Origin: Eremomyces bilateralis CBS 781.70
Taxonomy: Eukaryota > Ascomycota > Dothideomycetes > Eremomycetales > Eremomycetaceae
DNA length: 64,000 nt
Assembly (NCBI RefSeq): GCF_010015585.1
Contig: NW_022985073.1
Coordinates: 200,929-264,928 of the forward strand
Direction of reading: 5' to 3'
In this document: positions 1 to 10,713 of the stretch, piece after piece
How positions within the stretch are numbered: the stretch's first letter is position 1
Layout of the letters: the number at the start of each line of letters is the position of its first letter
The notes under the pieces: generated by a model
Told to the model about the DNA's origin: nothing
What the model saw: only the letters and a program-made list of their open reading frames with translations
Database searches by the model: none
Position numbers and translations under genes: made by a program

Positions 1-141
1 AAGTAAGTCGACTTCTCTAAGATAGACGAGATATTATGACGGCTGACCGTAGTCTTATTTTTTGGTATAGGAAGTAAGTCGACTTCTCTAAGATGAATGA
101 GATGCCATGACGGCTGACCGTAGTCTTATTTATTGGTATAG
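1..141 (+). repeat. Tandem pair of intron-like 71-bp units
   Basis: Two copies of one unit lie head to tail with a period of 71 bp. Each holds a complete fungal intron: GTAAGT donor at 3 and 74, a GCTGAC branch-type site, and a TATAG acceptor ending at 70 and 141. Each intron is 68 nt. They differ at about seven positions, six of them transitions. Only GAA (71-73) separates them. The window opens with AA before the first donor, which matches the GAA before the second, so the array may extend to the left. The reading frame of the HET gene opens right after the second acceptor. Either two introns flank a 3-nt exon, or one 139-nt intron is removed from the first donor to the last acceptor; both keep the frame. 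Confidence 0.85.
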
Positions 142-2069
142 CCCGACTGGGATTATCTTCAGGATAATGACTTCGCCAGAATTTTTTTTAGCAATGTCGA
201 AGACTCCTTAGAGTCCAATTCTAACCTCTGTCGGGGTTGCGCGAAAGATTTCTCTTCCGAACGGACCTTCTCTTTGCGCCAATTACGCGCACTTGCAGAG
301 AACTGTGATCTTTGCAAGTTATTATATTTCGCGCTCTCTTCTCTTAACACAAATGATAAAGCGCCGATTCGAGTGCGAAGAAACGGCTCGGCCTTAGAGC
401 TAGCTGATGGCAGTGAACGCATTCTTCATATCTGCTCTCCTTCTGGTTCGTGTTAATATTGAGATTTTATTTCATCGCTAACTGGGCACTCAATAAAGGT
501 AGGGATATCAACAACGTCCAAGCCGGAATTCCTGATTTATTTGCATTCAGGAATTCTTTAATCAACTCGCCCCTCTATTTGAAGCTGCTTCGCCGATGGC
601 TCGAAGAATGTGACCATCACCACGGATGTCATAGGGAAGCAAAATTCTGCCCGACGCGACTGATATTCGTTGGTGATTCCGATCGCAATACGCTTCGACT
701 TGTGGAGCAGGCTGGTAAAGTGGACTATATCGCACTCTCACATTGTTGGGGTAATCCAACGACAGATGAAAAGAAGACGTACTGTACCACTCCTGAGAAT
801 ATTTTGAGGCGGCAGAGCGGATTTGCCTGCGAAGATCTGCCAAAGACGTTTCAAGATGCCGTTCAAGTGACTCGGAAACTTGGAAAATGTTTCCTATGGG
901 TAGACTCCCTTTGCATTATCCAGGACGAAATGGACAACTGCGATTGGAAAAAGGAGTCGAAACTCATGGAGCAAGTATTCTCCTCCGCCTATTGCACCAT
1001 TGCTGCTACTTCAGCGGCTGGTTGGAATGAGGGATTCCTTGAGCGGGAATCTACAATCCAGTCTATCCGAGCCCAAGATGTCTCTGGAAACCGGATTTAC
1101 GTTTGTAATAACGTTGATAACTTCGATAACGATGTGGAAGACGGAAATCTAAACAAAAGAGGCTGGGTCTTACAAGAGAGAGTTTTATCCCGTCGAATCA
1201 TCCACTTCACCAAAAGACACACATATTGGGAATGCGGCGAGGGAGTGCGTTGTGAAAACTTCACAAGCATGAGAAGGTAAGGAAGGGGAGCAGATATTAC
1301 TAGAGTTCGCACTAATTACGTCGCTTTTTGCCTTAGTTCATTTGGGAGGAAGTATTTCCTTCTTGACCCCAGATTTCCGGATCGACTTACCCAGTCAGGA
1401 TATGTCCGAACTATTCAATTCTTACAATATTTTTTTCCAAGGTACGCTCGATGCCGTCTCAGCAAGCCATCAGATAGAGAAGTTGCAATTTTCGGTCTGA
1501 TGGAACGAATGAAAAATCTCTGGGGGACTGAGCAAAAACATGGGGTATTTACGCACCTCCTTCCCAGGCTCCTTCTCTGGCAACGATCCGAAGAGAATGG
1601 TACGGAAAGTGTATTCGAAGGCCAGCCGTCGTGGTCCTGGATGAGGTATGGCTCGATCAATTTCCCACCTATTTCAACTAGGGTTATGCTCGCGAGTAAT
1701 GTTACACCGTTGTTTGATGCTGGGGGAGATACACTTGTCGTCGAAGTTAGGTCATTTAAGAATTCTAAACTGAAACAAGAGGGAGGGGGACCCCCAATTT
1801 TGGTTGATTCACGATTGATGACAAGGTCACGATTGATGACAAGGTCACGTACCATTGGCGAGTTGTGGTTCGATAGAGAATTTGATCTCGATTTAGACCA
1901 TGGTGTGGTCGTCGTTGCGGTGGAAGTCGAGCAACAGCGAGATACCAATAAAAACTGTTGGGTATTGGTCGTCCAAAGATCGTCGGAGAATCGATATATA
2001 AGAGTTGGGCTAGGGAAGATTGAGGCGCGCTACATATCAGAAGAAGGATATAAAAGATGGTTATTGTAA
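1..2069 (+). CDS. HET-domain heterokaryon incompatibility-type protein (5' partial)
   Basis: The gene enters from the left edge; no start codon is visible. After the tandem introns the coding exons are 142-449, 503-1276 and 1337-2069, which together give 605 codons in frame including the stop. The introns are 450-502 (GTGTTA donor, TAG) and 1277-1336 (GTAAGG, TAG). Visible family marks are an N-terminal NCDLCKLL segment, YIALSHCWG, LPKTFQDAV, LWVDSLCIIQD, a YCTIAAT segment, RGWVLQERVLSRR and a C-terminal PSWSWM. HET proteins trigger cell death when genetically different hyphae fuse; the partner here is unknown. A near-perfect 18-bp tandem duplication at 1811-1847 adds a repeated RLMTRS in the C-terminal part. 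The gene looks intact although its surroundings are decayed. HET genes are common cargo of Starship elements. Confidence 0.85.
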
Positions 2070-2746
2070 GCTTCAATCTACACGGAGACGTTTGATGACA
2101 CCGAAGGAAATTGAAAAAGTCCTTGTGTTAGGAAGGCGTCTTTCCCATTGGCTAGTGACAAGGCTCAATGATGATAAGGTCCAATATGTGATCCCTCAAG
2201 CAGCCAGGCAGTCTTAGTACGTGCGATGTTGACTTCCAATCTTCCAAATCCCACGATATAGTGGCGACGCAGACCAGAAATGTCGTCTGGAGTCCTTGAG
2301 CGTTGAATTTTCACGAGATTATGGCGAAACAATACAGTGATGGATGGCGTCCTCGTACAGAGAGTGACCTGGGACTGCGAGTTGATGTGGCATGTGTGGC
2401 GCCTGTACTCCGTACAATTATAAATATGGTGCCCCCGCCCTTCGCTTTCGGAAGTCAAGCCGTTCCTTGCACGAACTGCTTCCTCTTCTGCTCTGAGCTA
2501 TTGCACCTTACTGTTAGCTCGAACAGCCGTTCTATGTCTATGTACTTGCCAGGCTTTTCCTAGCTCTCTTCTGCTTCCGTATACCGATAATCACTCGGCT
2601 TCGCTATGTATATTTGAGCACTGATAGGACTACCCAGAATTGCTCCAGGAGTCCAGTCCATTGCCCCAAGACACATGTACGAGGACATCTTCACCATTGT
2701 TTAATATGAAGCACTTGGTGCTCGCCACAGACACAACCACTTTCCA

Positions 2747-2885
2747 GCAACGACAGGCACCAGACGTGGACTTCAAGCTTATACAAGATCCTAGAAATAA
2801 ATCACCCCTGTCTTTCCCGAACTTTTAGTTTGTGAAAAGACAGGGCTGACACTCTAAAAGCGCATGGAAACAGAACAAGCTACGA
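2747..2885 (+). repeat. Dispersed repeat, copy A
   Basis: This segment matches 5539-5707 in the same orientation. Shared blocks include CTAGAAAnAAATCACCC, TGTCTTT followed by GAACTTTT, and AAAGCGCATnGAAACAGAAC. The two copies differ by indels and many substitutions. Together they bracket the SET-domain pseudogene. I do not recognise the family. Confidence 0.6.
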
Positions 2886-3440
2886 GTAGTAACCACCACG
2901 AGAGGACTGTTGATATATTTAGCGCGGAGCCCGATTCAACACCCTGACAGATTATAGCTGTTCCTTTGATCAGGTGATCTGGAGACGCGACTTCAGCAGG
3001 AGAGCACTTGATTACCAAGAATTGAAAGTGTTGATTGATCTTGATCCTTAATGAGCGTACAAACTACAGGAATACGCTCATCTTATATGTTCTGTATACA
3101 ATTGATGGTCGTGGGGACCTTGGTTTCCTCAAAACGAGCGAAGAAGCAAAGAAAGAAGCATTGGTGATATCGTGGGATGTGGGATGCTCCTCCACGTGGG
3201 AACCACGGGGGAACCATGGGGGCTAGACCACCTAAATACGGCTAAGAAATGGGGGCGCGGTCTGGAGACCGGCGGGTCCCGAAAAATAAGAGATATCCTG
3301 AAAGGCTGGTGAGATTTCTCCCTTGGTATTTGAGATTTCTCCCTTGCATGAGATTTCTCCCTCACACTAGTAATGGTGGAAATTAATTGCTCAACTGGGC
3401 CTAGCGCGCAATTTCTCATCCTCGCCTAGTTAGGGACAAC

Positions 3441-3590
3441 TTCAAACCTAAAAACACCCACCCACAAACGCCCTCAAACGCAAACCCACAAACGCCCTCC
3501 TGTAAACGCCTTCCTGCAAATGCTCTCCTGCAAACGCCCTCTCCTACAAGCGCTCTTTCCTACAAACGCCCTCCCTCCCCCAAGTCTACA
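3441..3590 (+). repeat. Degenerate minisatellite (ACAAACGCCCTC-like units)
   Basis: About nine imperfect units of 14-18 bp, each built around (T/A)(G/C)(C/T)AAACGCCCTC or a variant, run across this interval. The plus strand is almost free of G outside the CGC core. No coding sense is seen. Confidence 0.75.
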
Positions 3591-3806
3591 GGATAGAGCC
3601 ATTTTCGGCCAAGCGAGCTAGACCCCTAAGTATGGCGAAAGCTACTCTAATAATAATAAAACCCAAAAGCCCCTAGACGCTTATCGACTCACCGCCTTGA
3701 CAACTTTCTCCTAGTGCATGATTGCATCAACAAACTCGTTTCCTTTGACCTTCATTACCTGGTACCACTGCTTGCGTAATTTAATTAGAAAGTGCCGCCA
3801 TAGAAG

Positions 3807-5345
3807 TTGATGCTGGCTTCGACATGGTCCCCTTGTCTATCTGAAGGAGTCGTTGATAGACACAAATGGAACCGGTTTATCGGCTTCATCAAGAACCATT
3901 ATAAAGACGATAGCCAGGTCGAGATAAAACCGAATTACATCCTATTCAAAGCTGGGGAACACCCTATACTTCCTTTTGAGGGCCACAAATTCCTGCATTT
4001 CAGTTCGAAAGTTTCGGGGATCATCGCAGTGGCTACAAGAGTAGCAAGCTATATCAACACTATTACCAGAATTTCAAAGGTTCACTTCGGCTCCCGTGTC
4101 CAGTACTGGGACGAAGGTGCCGACCAGTATGGCAATTACGACGGGAATGAAGTCAGAGTCAATCAGATCCTATGAGCAAGTCAGTCATGCCTTCGTACAG
4201 TCTCGTTCCTGCTCTTTAACAACATCTAACCCCTTTACAAACAGCGAGACGAGCCTGAGATCAATACCAGCATCGCATCTCTCCTCACCGGTACTAATCC
4301 CATCAAAGAGCTTGGCATCCCACTTTTCGAAATTAAGGACATTCCCGGAAAAGGCAAAGGTCTCATTGCCCGTTTCAATATATCTAAAAGGCACGAGGAT
4401 ACTTTGTGAGAAGCCAGTTCTTACGGCTCAATCCATGCCGCCCAATGAGTTGGAGTTGATCTTCGCGGCCAGGCTAAGGGCTGTTGGATATCAACCATCC
4501 TCTAGAGGTTGGGAGTCAGGTGACATCCCAATACGGCTAGTATCATGTGTGGTTACCTCCTATTCCTCCGAGGCCTCCCATACTCCTAGATAGATCAATC
4601 AAATCACGTATCAATACTTCTACAAGGGCATTGCCCAAAGCGTCGCAACAATAATTTTTGTCCCTCTATAATAACTGCCCGGGAAAAGCATCCGTTTAAC
4701 AACACTTTTAAGACTAATGCTCTACCCTGTGGCGCAGGCTCAGTGGTAGGTGGAGTCAACCCTACGATTTGCCTCATTAACCACAACTGTATTCTAAACT
4801 CTTATAACAACTGGGATAGTAACGCGGAGCACGAAACCATCTACGCGATCCGGCCAATCAAAACCGGAGAGGAGGTCACAATCTCGTATAATCACGGAGG
4901 TACTTTAATTGTACGACGTGCCTTCCTGAAAGAAGCCTTCGGTTTCGATTACAATTGCCGTAGATGCTCTCGTCCTTCCGAGCTCTAAGCTAGTAACAGC
5001 CGTCGTTTACTGATTCAAGACCTCGACGATGCCATCGGAGATCTATTCCGCATGCAGATTAGGCCGAAGGAGAGTCTGAGTGACTGCCACTCGCTGCTTC
5101 AAGTCCTTCAAGAGGAATATGACGGGTATGCTAGGGCGCTCATCGCCAGGCTCTATTACGACGCCTTTTAAGTCGGCATCGCGCATGGAGATCAGGCTCG
5201 GGTAAGCGTATTTGCGGAGAGAGCGTACGAAGTAAGGGTTATCGGCGAGGGTGAGGACAACCCCGAGACGCAGAGGGTGAAGTCACTCACGTTAAAGCTA
5301 GCCAATCATATTAGCTTTAGACTATGTTCTATTATATGGACGATA
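3807..5345 (+). pseudogene. Decayed SET-domain protein gene
   Basis: Protein similarity moves between frames with stops in between. The upstream part (3807-4172) keeps a conserved block ending FGSRVQYWDEGADQYGNYD. A probable intron (GTCAGT at 4180 to ACAG at 4244) leads to IPLFEIKDIPGKGKGLIARF, a SET N-terminal motif, then EKPVLTAQSMPP in another frame. At 4743-4988 the SET core is open again: GGVNPTICLINHNCILNSYNN, GEEVTISYNHGG and FGFDYNCRRCS. SET proteins normally have NHSCxPN and ISYxHGG at these places, so the Ser and Pro of the first motif are changed. The C-terminal part continues to about 5345 with SDCHSLLQVLQEEYDGYA, interrupted by further stops. Several altered codons fit G-to-A or C-to-T change, as expected of RIP-type decay. 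The intact parent would be a SET protein of the SMYD-like fungal group. Confidence 0.8.
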
Positions 5346-5538
5346 ACGAGGGAAATAGTACCGAAAGGTCTAAATACGGCCCAGTTTGAAAAGTGGTTAT
5401 TTAGAGAGTAGAGTTCGATGATAAATTTAACGAGGTTTACCGTTTGCCGCCAGGGAACAGCAGCGATTCGCACTTTTATTAATTTTACATATACAATTTA
5501 CAATTCCTAGTTACCTATAGCTCCAAAACCAATCAGCC

Positions 5539-5707
5539 CTTAACAACGACACAGAAGGTATCGCTAAATTAAGTAGACGATGCAAAATCAAGCTCATACT
5601 AGACTCTAGAAACAAATCACCCATGTCTTTTATGAACTTTTGGTTATCAAAAACAGCGGTAATTAGTACGTAAGATGGCTCTGAAAGCGCATAGAAACAG
5701 AACGGAC
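5539..5707 (+). repeat. Dispersed repeat, copy B
   Basis: Same-orientation partner of 2747-2885; see that entry for the shared blocks. Relative to copy A it carries insertions after CAACGACA and between the GAACTTTT and AAAGCGCAT blocks. It lies just downstream of the SET-domain pseudogene. Confidence 0.6.
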
Positions 5708-5768
5708 TTGTTTACCTGGAGCCTATTCGGGCTACGAATAGTTTAGCACTGGTGATCGGTGGATTGCC

Positions 5769-6033
5769 TACCGTGCGGATTTCGAGTCCATTTCTGGCCT
5801 TATCCGATATCAGGCGGTGTCCCAGTCGAATGCCATCCCTTATAGGAATGCCGCCCCTGCGGATTTCGAGTTTCTAACCTCACCCTTTATCAATGCATCT
5901 ATTTTCGAGAGTCCTTATAGATCCCTTATGGGAACGCCATCCGTGCGGATCCCCACTCCATTTCTGGCCTCCAATATCAGTCGGTCCCAGTGGAATGCCA
6001 TCCCTTATAGGGATGCCGTCCCTAAGGATTTTA
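5769..6033 (+). repeat. Imperfect tandem repeat, unit about 85 bp, about 3 copies
   Basis: Units start near 5769, 5855 and 5940 with CGTGCGGATTTCGAG or a variant and contain TCCATTTCTGGCC, TATCAG and GAATGCCATCCCTTATAGG. The last block includes the small palindrome ATCCCTTATAGGGAT. A partial fourth unit begins near 6019. The middle copy is the most diverged. Confidence 0.7.
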
Positions 6034-6342
6034 GGGATCGTGTGTTTGTTTTTATTGTCTGTTGTAGCGATTGTTTTGGGTAAACATATACGCAATTTGA
6101 GTACCAGTGCTTATCTTTTCTTCAAAGAAGCTAGGCACGCTCTGGGATAGTGTTTTTAGGATAGAATTTCTAAGATTAGAAGGCTGCTGTTACGATTATG
6201 GCATCCTGACTTGATGCCTCAGGCATATATGGTCAGGTGACCACCTCATCTGTATCTAAGCTCTCCTACGTCACCTCCATAGTAATCAACATCTTCTCTA
6301 CTATCTGTCTTTGTAACAGCTGCGGAACGATACAGGAATAAT

Positions 6343-6503
6343 AAGCTTTAGAATATTACGAGTTGTGGAGTATTACGGGAAAGCTTTAGAATGCTACGAG
6401 CTGCGGAATGGCACGGGAAATATGAACTCTAGAATATTACGAGCTTTGGAGCGCTACGGGAGAGATGAGCCTGGAGTGATACGAGCTTTGGAGCGTTACG
6501 GGA
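6343..6503 (+). repeat. Tandem repeat, unit 38-43 bp, four copies
   Basis: Each unit carries TACGAGCTnnGGA, a variable dinucleotide and TACGGGA (or CACGGGA). Units 1 and 2 are 38 bp, units 3 and 4 are 42-43 bp. A partial unit precedes the array near 6318 and a separate unit lies at 6769-6795, so this is the local expansion of a dispersed motif. Confidence 0.75.
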
Positions 6504-7424
6504 GAGTGATGACTGTGGAGATATACGCTCACTTCCAGGTATATGTAAAGTTGTTTTTATCGCAACACAGAGTGGGTGAATAACGTAATACGAGTAAGCG
6601 AGTAGCAGGAGAGTAACTAGCGATGCTTGGTTGATGAAATCTATGCTGTTTCTGGCTTAAGACCAAGACTCAGACTGATCCTTGAGGACGAAAGAACTCT
6701 GTGATGGCTGCGATCGTTTATATAGAGGGATGCACGTGTATCACGAGACTAGCATCCTCCCAGCCTGACATGCTACGAGCTGCGAAATGTTACGGGGAAG
6801 AGGAGACATCAAGCGCATTCTCTGTAGCTCGTTAATGGCAGTACAAGCAGCCAAGATGATCCTTAGGACTGGGCTCTTAGAGCAATTCCGGGCAGTTCCA
6901 TCCACAGTACTCAAATACACAGCGTAGACGAGCGATAACTAGTAAACAGAAGCAGAGGAAGGCCAGGAAAGGCCTTACAAGTACGTAGACACAGAACAGC
7001 AAGTAAGAGTATTATTAGAACTGTAGAGTACGTGTATAAAGATGAGAGATAAGTAGGCCATATATAGATACTCTAAAATATAAGCGCGAGGAAGGAAGAA
7101 GCGTTAATAAAAGACCAGCTACAAAATCGCGAGGATACTTCGAATTAGAACCAATAGAGATAAAGAAATGACCATATTCCTCGATCGTGGGGCCCCAGCT
7201 TTAATCAGCGGGCCAAGCGTCGATAACTTAGTATTAAAGTTCACGATACTGTCCCATATATCTTCTTCGCGTGGTTTTGCAAGTGCGTCTTGCAGTTGAG
7301 TGACATCTTATGTTGATAGCTTAGCGTGTCTATCCACACGGAAGCAATAGGTTACGTGACGAAGAATGTAAAGTGCTTGTATTTCTGTAAGAAGTAGAGT
7401 ACCGAACGAGGTAGATATACATAT

Positions 7425-7499
7425 GACTAAGTAATAGCCGAAGAGGGGAAACGAATGACTAAGTAATAGCCGAAGCGGGGAAACGGATGACTAAGTAAT
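7425..7499 (+). repeat. Tandem repeat, 32-bp unit, 2.3 copies
   Basis: Units start at 7425, 7457 and 7489 with GACTAAGTAAT; the first two continue AGCCGAAGnGGGGAAACGnAT and differ at only two positions, so this duplication is younger than the other repeats nearby. Confidence 0.8.
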
Positions 7500-7964
7500 G
7501 ACATCAGATCTTGACATCTTACAAACCCCGCAGTCGATCCTCTTGCCGTCCCTGATATTAGACAAGTATTTCCGTCGAAAGCGCTTACTAAGATCAGAGG
7601 GGGTGCTAAAGGAATAGACTCGTATAGCAAGCGGTAACGACTAAGACGATTCCTTTCAAAATTTCGAAATCTAGATAAATTGTGCTGGGAAAGGGGATAA
7701 AGGAGAGAAAACCTAAGGAGTAGATAAGACAAAGAAAGCGATGCAGCCCGATAAGTTCCCCGTAGTGTACATCCCCATCCACCTCATCTAAGCCACTATA
7801 TTTCATCAAGCTCCATTCCGGGCTCTATTCTCGATCGTTTCGAATTTTACATCACCTCTTCCTGAAGCTAAAGGCACGTATTTCGGATTTATCGAATGCT
7901 AGGATCGCGGCCGACGGCTGAGATTTCGACTAAATGGACAGGATGCTGGGGCTTAGCGTACTTC

Positions 7965-10713
7965 TTAGCCTTTCGACTCCGTATTTCCCTCCTTCAGGAT
8001 GATTGGGTCAATCCTTTCAAGAATATCTATATACGGCGGCGACGACGGTATTAATTCAGAATCCGTCATCGCCGTCACTGTCGTGCTTAGGGCCATTCCA
8101 TCGATCGATAAACCTTCTAAGGACTCTGCACTCGAATCCTCGGTCGAAGGTCTTCTATTCCCGCCTATTTGCTGCGTGCGACAGAAACGCTCAAAGAAAT
8201 AGGATCCAATCTTAACGTCGTAATCGTGGACCGTGGCAATATAGTTTAGGAAGGCTCTAATTTCGATAAAGGCAGATCTGCTTACGCATGTATCCCATAC
8301 GCAGGAGAGAGGAACACCTTCAGGCAGATAACTCAGGTGTTAATTTATTAGGTGACGTCTTAACGAATCCATGCGCCGGAACCTGCGTCTATGCAATTTT
8401 GGGCACATGATACAAACGTCAGTCGGACATTTCGTTTCGTCGAGACATGGACTAGAGTCCTGCTCCTGCTTTGTCTTCATAACGTCATTAACCATGTCTT
8501 CGTTATCCTTGTTCCAGTCGAACCTCTTCCCTCGGCGGGTCGGCTCCCAAAGCCCGCAAAGTGCGATCATGTCCTTTGTGACCTGGATCCGTCGGCCGAT
8601 GTCCTGTTCGCCATCAAGCGTGTTAGCGTCCGGCCCGTAGAAGGCGTCCACAAGACGTGCACGCTCCTAAAACACGTATTTGGGAGGCGGGGGGTCCGAG
8701 TCATCATCGTCGTTCTCACCATCCGAAGAGTCCACGCCTGGGTTATCCAGAAGTTGGTCGATCTGCTTGTCGACTTCGATTATTGGCATGCTATCGTAGT
8801 AGTCCTCCCTCATCTTCTCCTTAGCTTCCTGAAGGAGTCTCTTCCTTTCGCTATGCATTCTCTTGCAGACCCGGTCGTGTTTCTGGTGAAGCTCCGGATA
8901 CAGATCTCTAGCAGCCTCTACGGTCCCCGCCAATAATCGTATCTCGTTCTTTAGTTCGATTCTCTCTTGTCTTAGAGAATCCGAGAATCCCTACGGACGA
9001 CTTTGAGCTGCTCGCCGCTGAGCGCTTTTAGCGCTAGAGGATCTCTGTTCCTACACTTCCGCGCTTCGTTGTATAGAGCCGTCTGTGACGGCCGTATTAA
9101 GACAATATGTTAGAGACCACCGATGAAGTCGCTTTGATAGTATTTCTTAAAAACGCGATTCCTAGATTGACCGAGGACCCTCATGCGCTCCGCCTCGGTG
9201 TAATTACCTGCGTAGATATCAGTGCCGAGTTCTACGATAGTTCAAGTAATGGAGGCTCGGGCAAAAAGGAAGGTAGGATAAGTAGAATAGGGACCGTTCT
9301 CCGAAATTGCTTACGATTAACCGCGTTTGCAGCCTAGCGTCGAAAGTTGTAATGAGTTGGTAGGTCCTCGTACCCTAGCCCTTCTCCGATATGCTTCAGT
9401 GCGCTATTACTGGAGTCGTACTTCATCGGCAGGAACTGGTCTACTTCATAGCCGTAAGGAGCTTGCTTCATGCGACGGAGAACTGGAAATTTCAGTTTGT
9501 CTTTCTTCCATCTTAGAGGCAGGCTCGGTAGACGTTTCGGGACTCGAAGTCGCCAGAAAAGTTCTGGTGTTAGTCGTTCGTTTTCGAAGGCCCCGTCGCG
9601 GAACGCCATCGCCACGATGTGCAAGATCGGGCAATATGTCAGCAGGTAGTCGCAATGCATGAAGAATCGTGTTCTGTTCCAAAAATATATTAGCAACCCT
9701 TTTTGCTGCAAAAACACTTCCAGGAAAAGGTTGAATTATACCCGTCGGAGCCTTCTGGTCTGCCCTTCAAATTCCGGAAGGTAATAATTGCGCACGGGAC
9801 GTCTCTACCGCCTTCTGGATTTCTGAGGTAGAAGAGTTCGATATCCTCCTTACAGACGGTTTTTAGGGAGGGATCAATGGAGACATACTCCGGCAGATCG
9901 CTAACGAAAGTTTGGTTCAGCTTCCGTCTCTTCGGTTTCGGTGTAATAGTGGTTTGCTGGTCTTCATCGTTCCGAGATAAAGCGTCAGGACTACAGTTAT
10001 CCGGCAGAAGCACGCCAGGTCGAGTTCCCGTGATTGAAGACCACAGCATGATTATAGATTGCTAAACGAGCATGTTGCCGCAGCGGAAATAGAAGGAATA
10101 TTTCCACAGATACCTCTGGAAAAGTCCATATTCCTCAATTGTCAGAGTATACTTGCTCTTGGCACGCCTTGAAATCTCGCGTTCGGCCGGGAATATATAT
10201 TCAAGGAACTAATGGTACTCGATCAGCAGGGGAGGTTTGATGAATAGAAGGTACACAAACATACCCGTCTTATTTGTTGATGAACGTGGTTACTCATTGG
10301 ATGGCGGGTGAAGAGAGTAAAGTACTGGTTCAATCGCCTCCAATACTCGTCGTATGATTGTAACTTCTTCTTCTTAGAAGACTCGTACATCCAATCAAAG
10401 AAGCTCATATAAACTGGGGGGTCCTCTGTAGTGAGATGTTCCATATAGTTTACTCCTAGGTGGTCGCAGTATCTACCGGCCTAATCGAGACTGTTAGCAT
10501 TATCTGCCCAGCAATGTCGAAAAAGGTGACCGACCTGCGCCAATATCTCTCCACTACGGCGATACCCTGAAGTGTTTTAGGCTTAAAGTTTAGAGGAAGG
10601 TGTCCGAGGCTTCGAAAGTGCTCGAGCCTCGCTCGGGTCTCATCGCAGAGGATAGGCCGAGTCCAGTGCTAGTGCTCCTCTGCGTTAACGGCAGGAAGCG
10701 CCCTCTTTCCCAT
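7965..10713 (-). pseudogene. DUF3435 tyrosine recombinase (Starship captain-type), broken
   Basis: Read from ATG at 10713 down to a stop at 7965-7967. Conserved pieces come in the family order: LEHFRSLGHLP, TLQGIAVVERYWRR, FDWMYESSKKKK, YDEYWRRLNQYFTLF, FLEYIFPAEREISRRAK, SSITGTRPGVLLP (box with the catalytic Arg), DIELFYLRNPEGGRDVPCAI, RNLKGRPEGSDG, MAFRDGAFENERLTPELFWR, HYNFRR (catalytic His and Arg), RVFKKYYQSDFIG (nucleophile Tyr), an EVDKQIDQLL coiled part, PPPPKYVF, VDAFYGPDA and a C-terminal Cys/His cluster CPTDVCIMC...LRRHL. Several introns remain readable, for example GTATGT...TAG after QQIRR and GTAAGC...CAG after the HYNFRR box. About six in-frame stops break it, most explainable as CAA, CAG, CGA or TGG changed by a transition. 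The usual His after the LG motif is Gln here. It faces left, toward the HET gene. Confidence 0.85.

Larger units (their letters stand above)
2070..3806. other. Repeat-bearing gene-poor stretch
   Basis: I see no supportable gene here. The stretch holds dispersed repeat copy A (2747-2885), three copies of a GAGATTTCTCCCTT-like motif at 3310-3362, and a degenerate minisatellite at 3441-3590. Short open frames occur on both strands but show no recognisable domains or splice-supported extensions. Confidence 0.6.
5346..7964. other. Repeat-rich gene desert
   Basis: No supportable gene. The stretch holds dispersed repeat copy B (5539-5707) and three separate tandem-repeat fields (5769-6033, 6343-6503, 7425-7499). 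A lone further copy of the 6.3-kb motif sits near 6769-6795. The rest is A/T-rich sequence with no long open frame and no recognisable transposon protein. Confidence 0.6.

Noticed and set aside
6300-7100. An LTR-type element suggested by repeated TACGAGCT...TACGGGA motifs.
   Set aside because: No paired long terminal repeats, primer site or polymerase sequence could be recognised.
8391-8936. A 181-codon open frame on the plus strand inside the recombinase.
   Set aside because: It is the antisense shadow of the DUF3435 gene, whose motifs on the minus strand are unmistakable.
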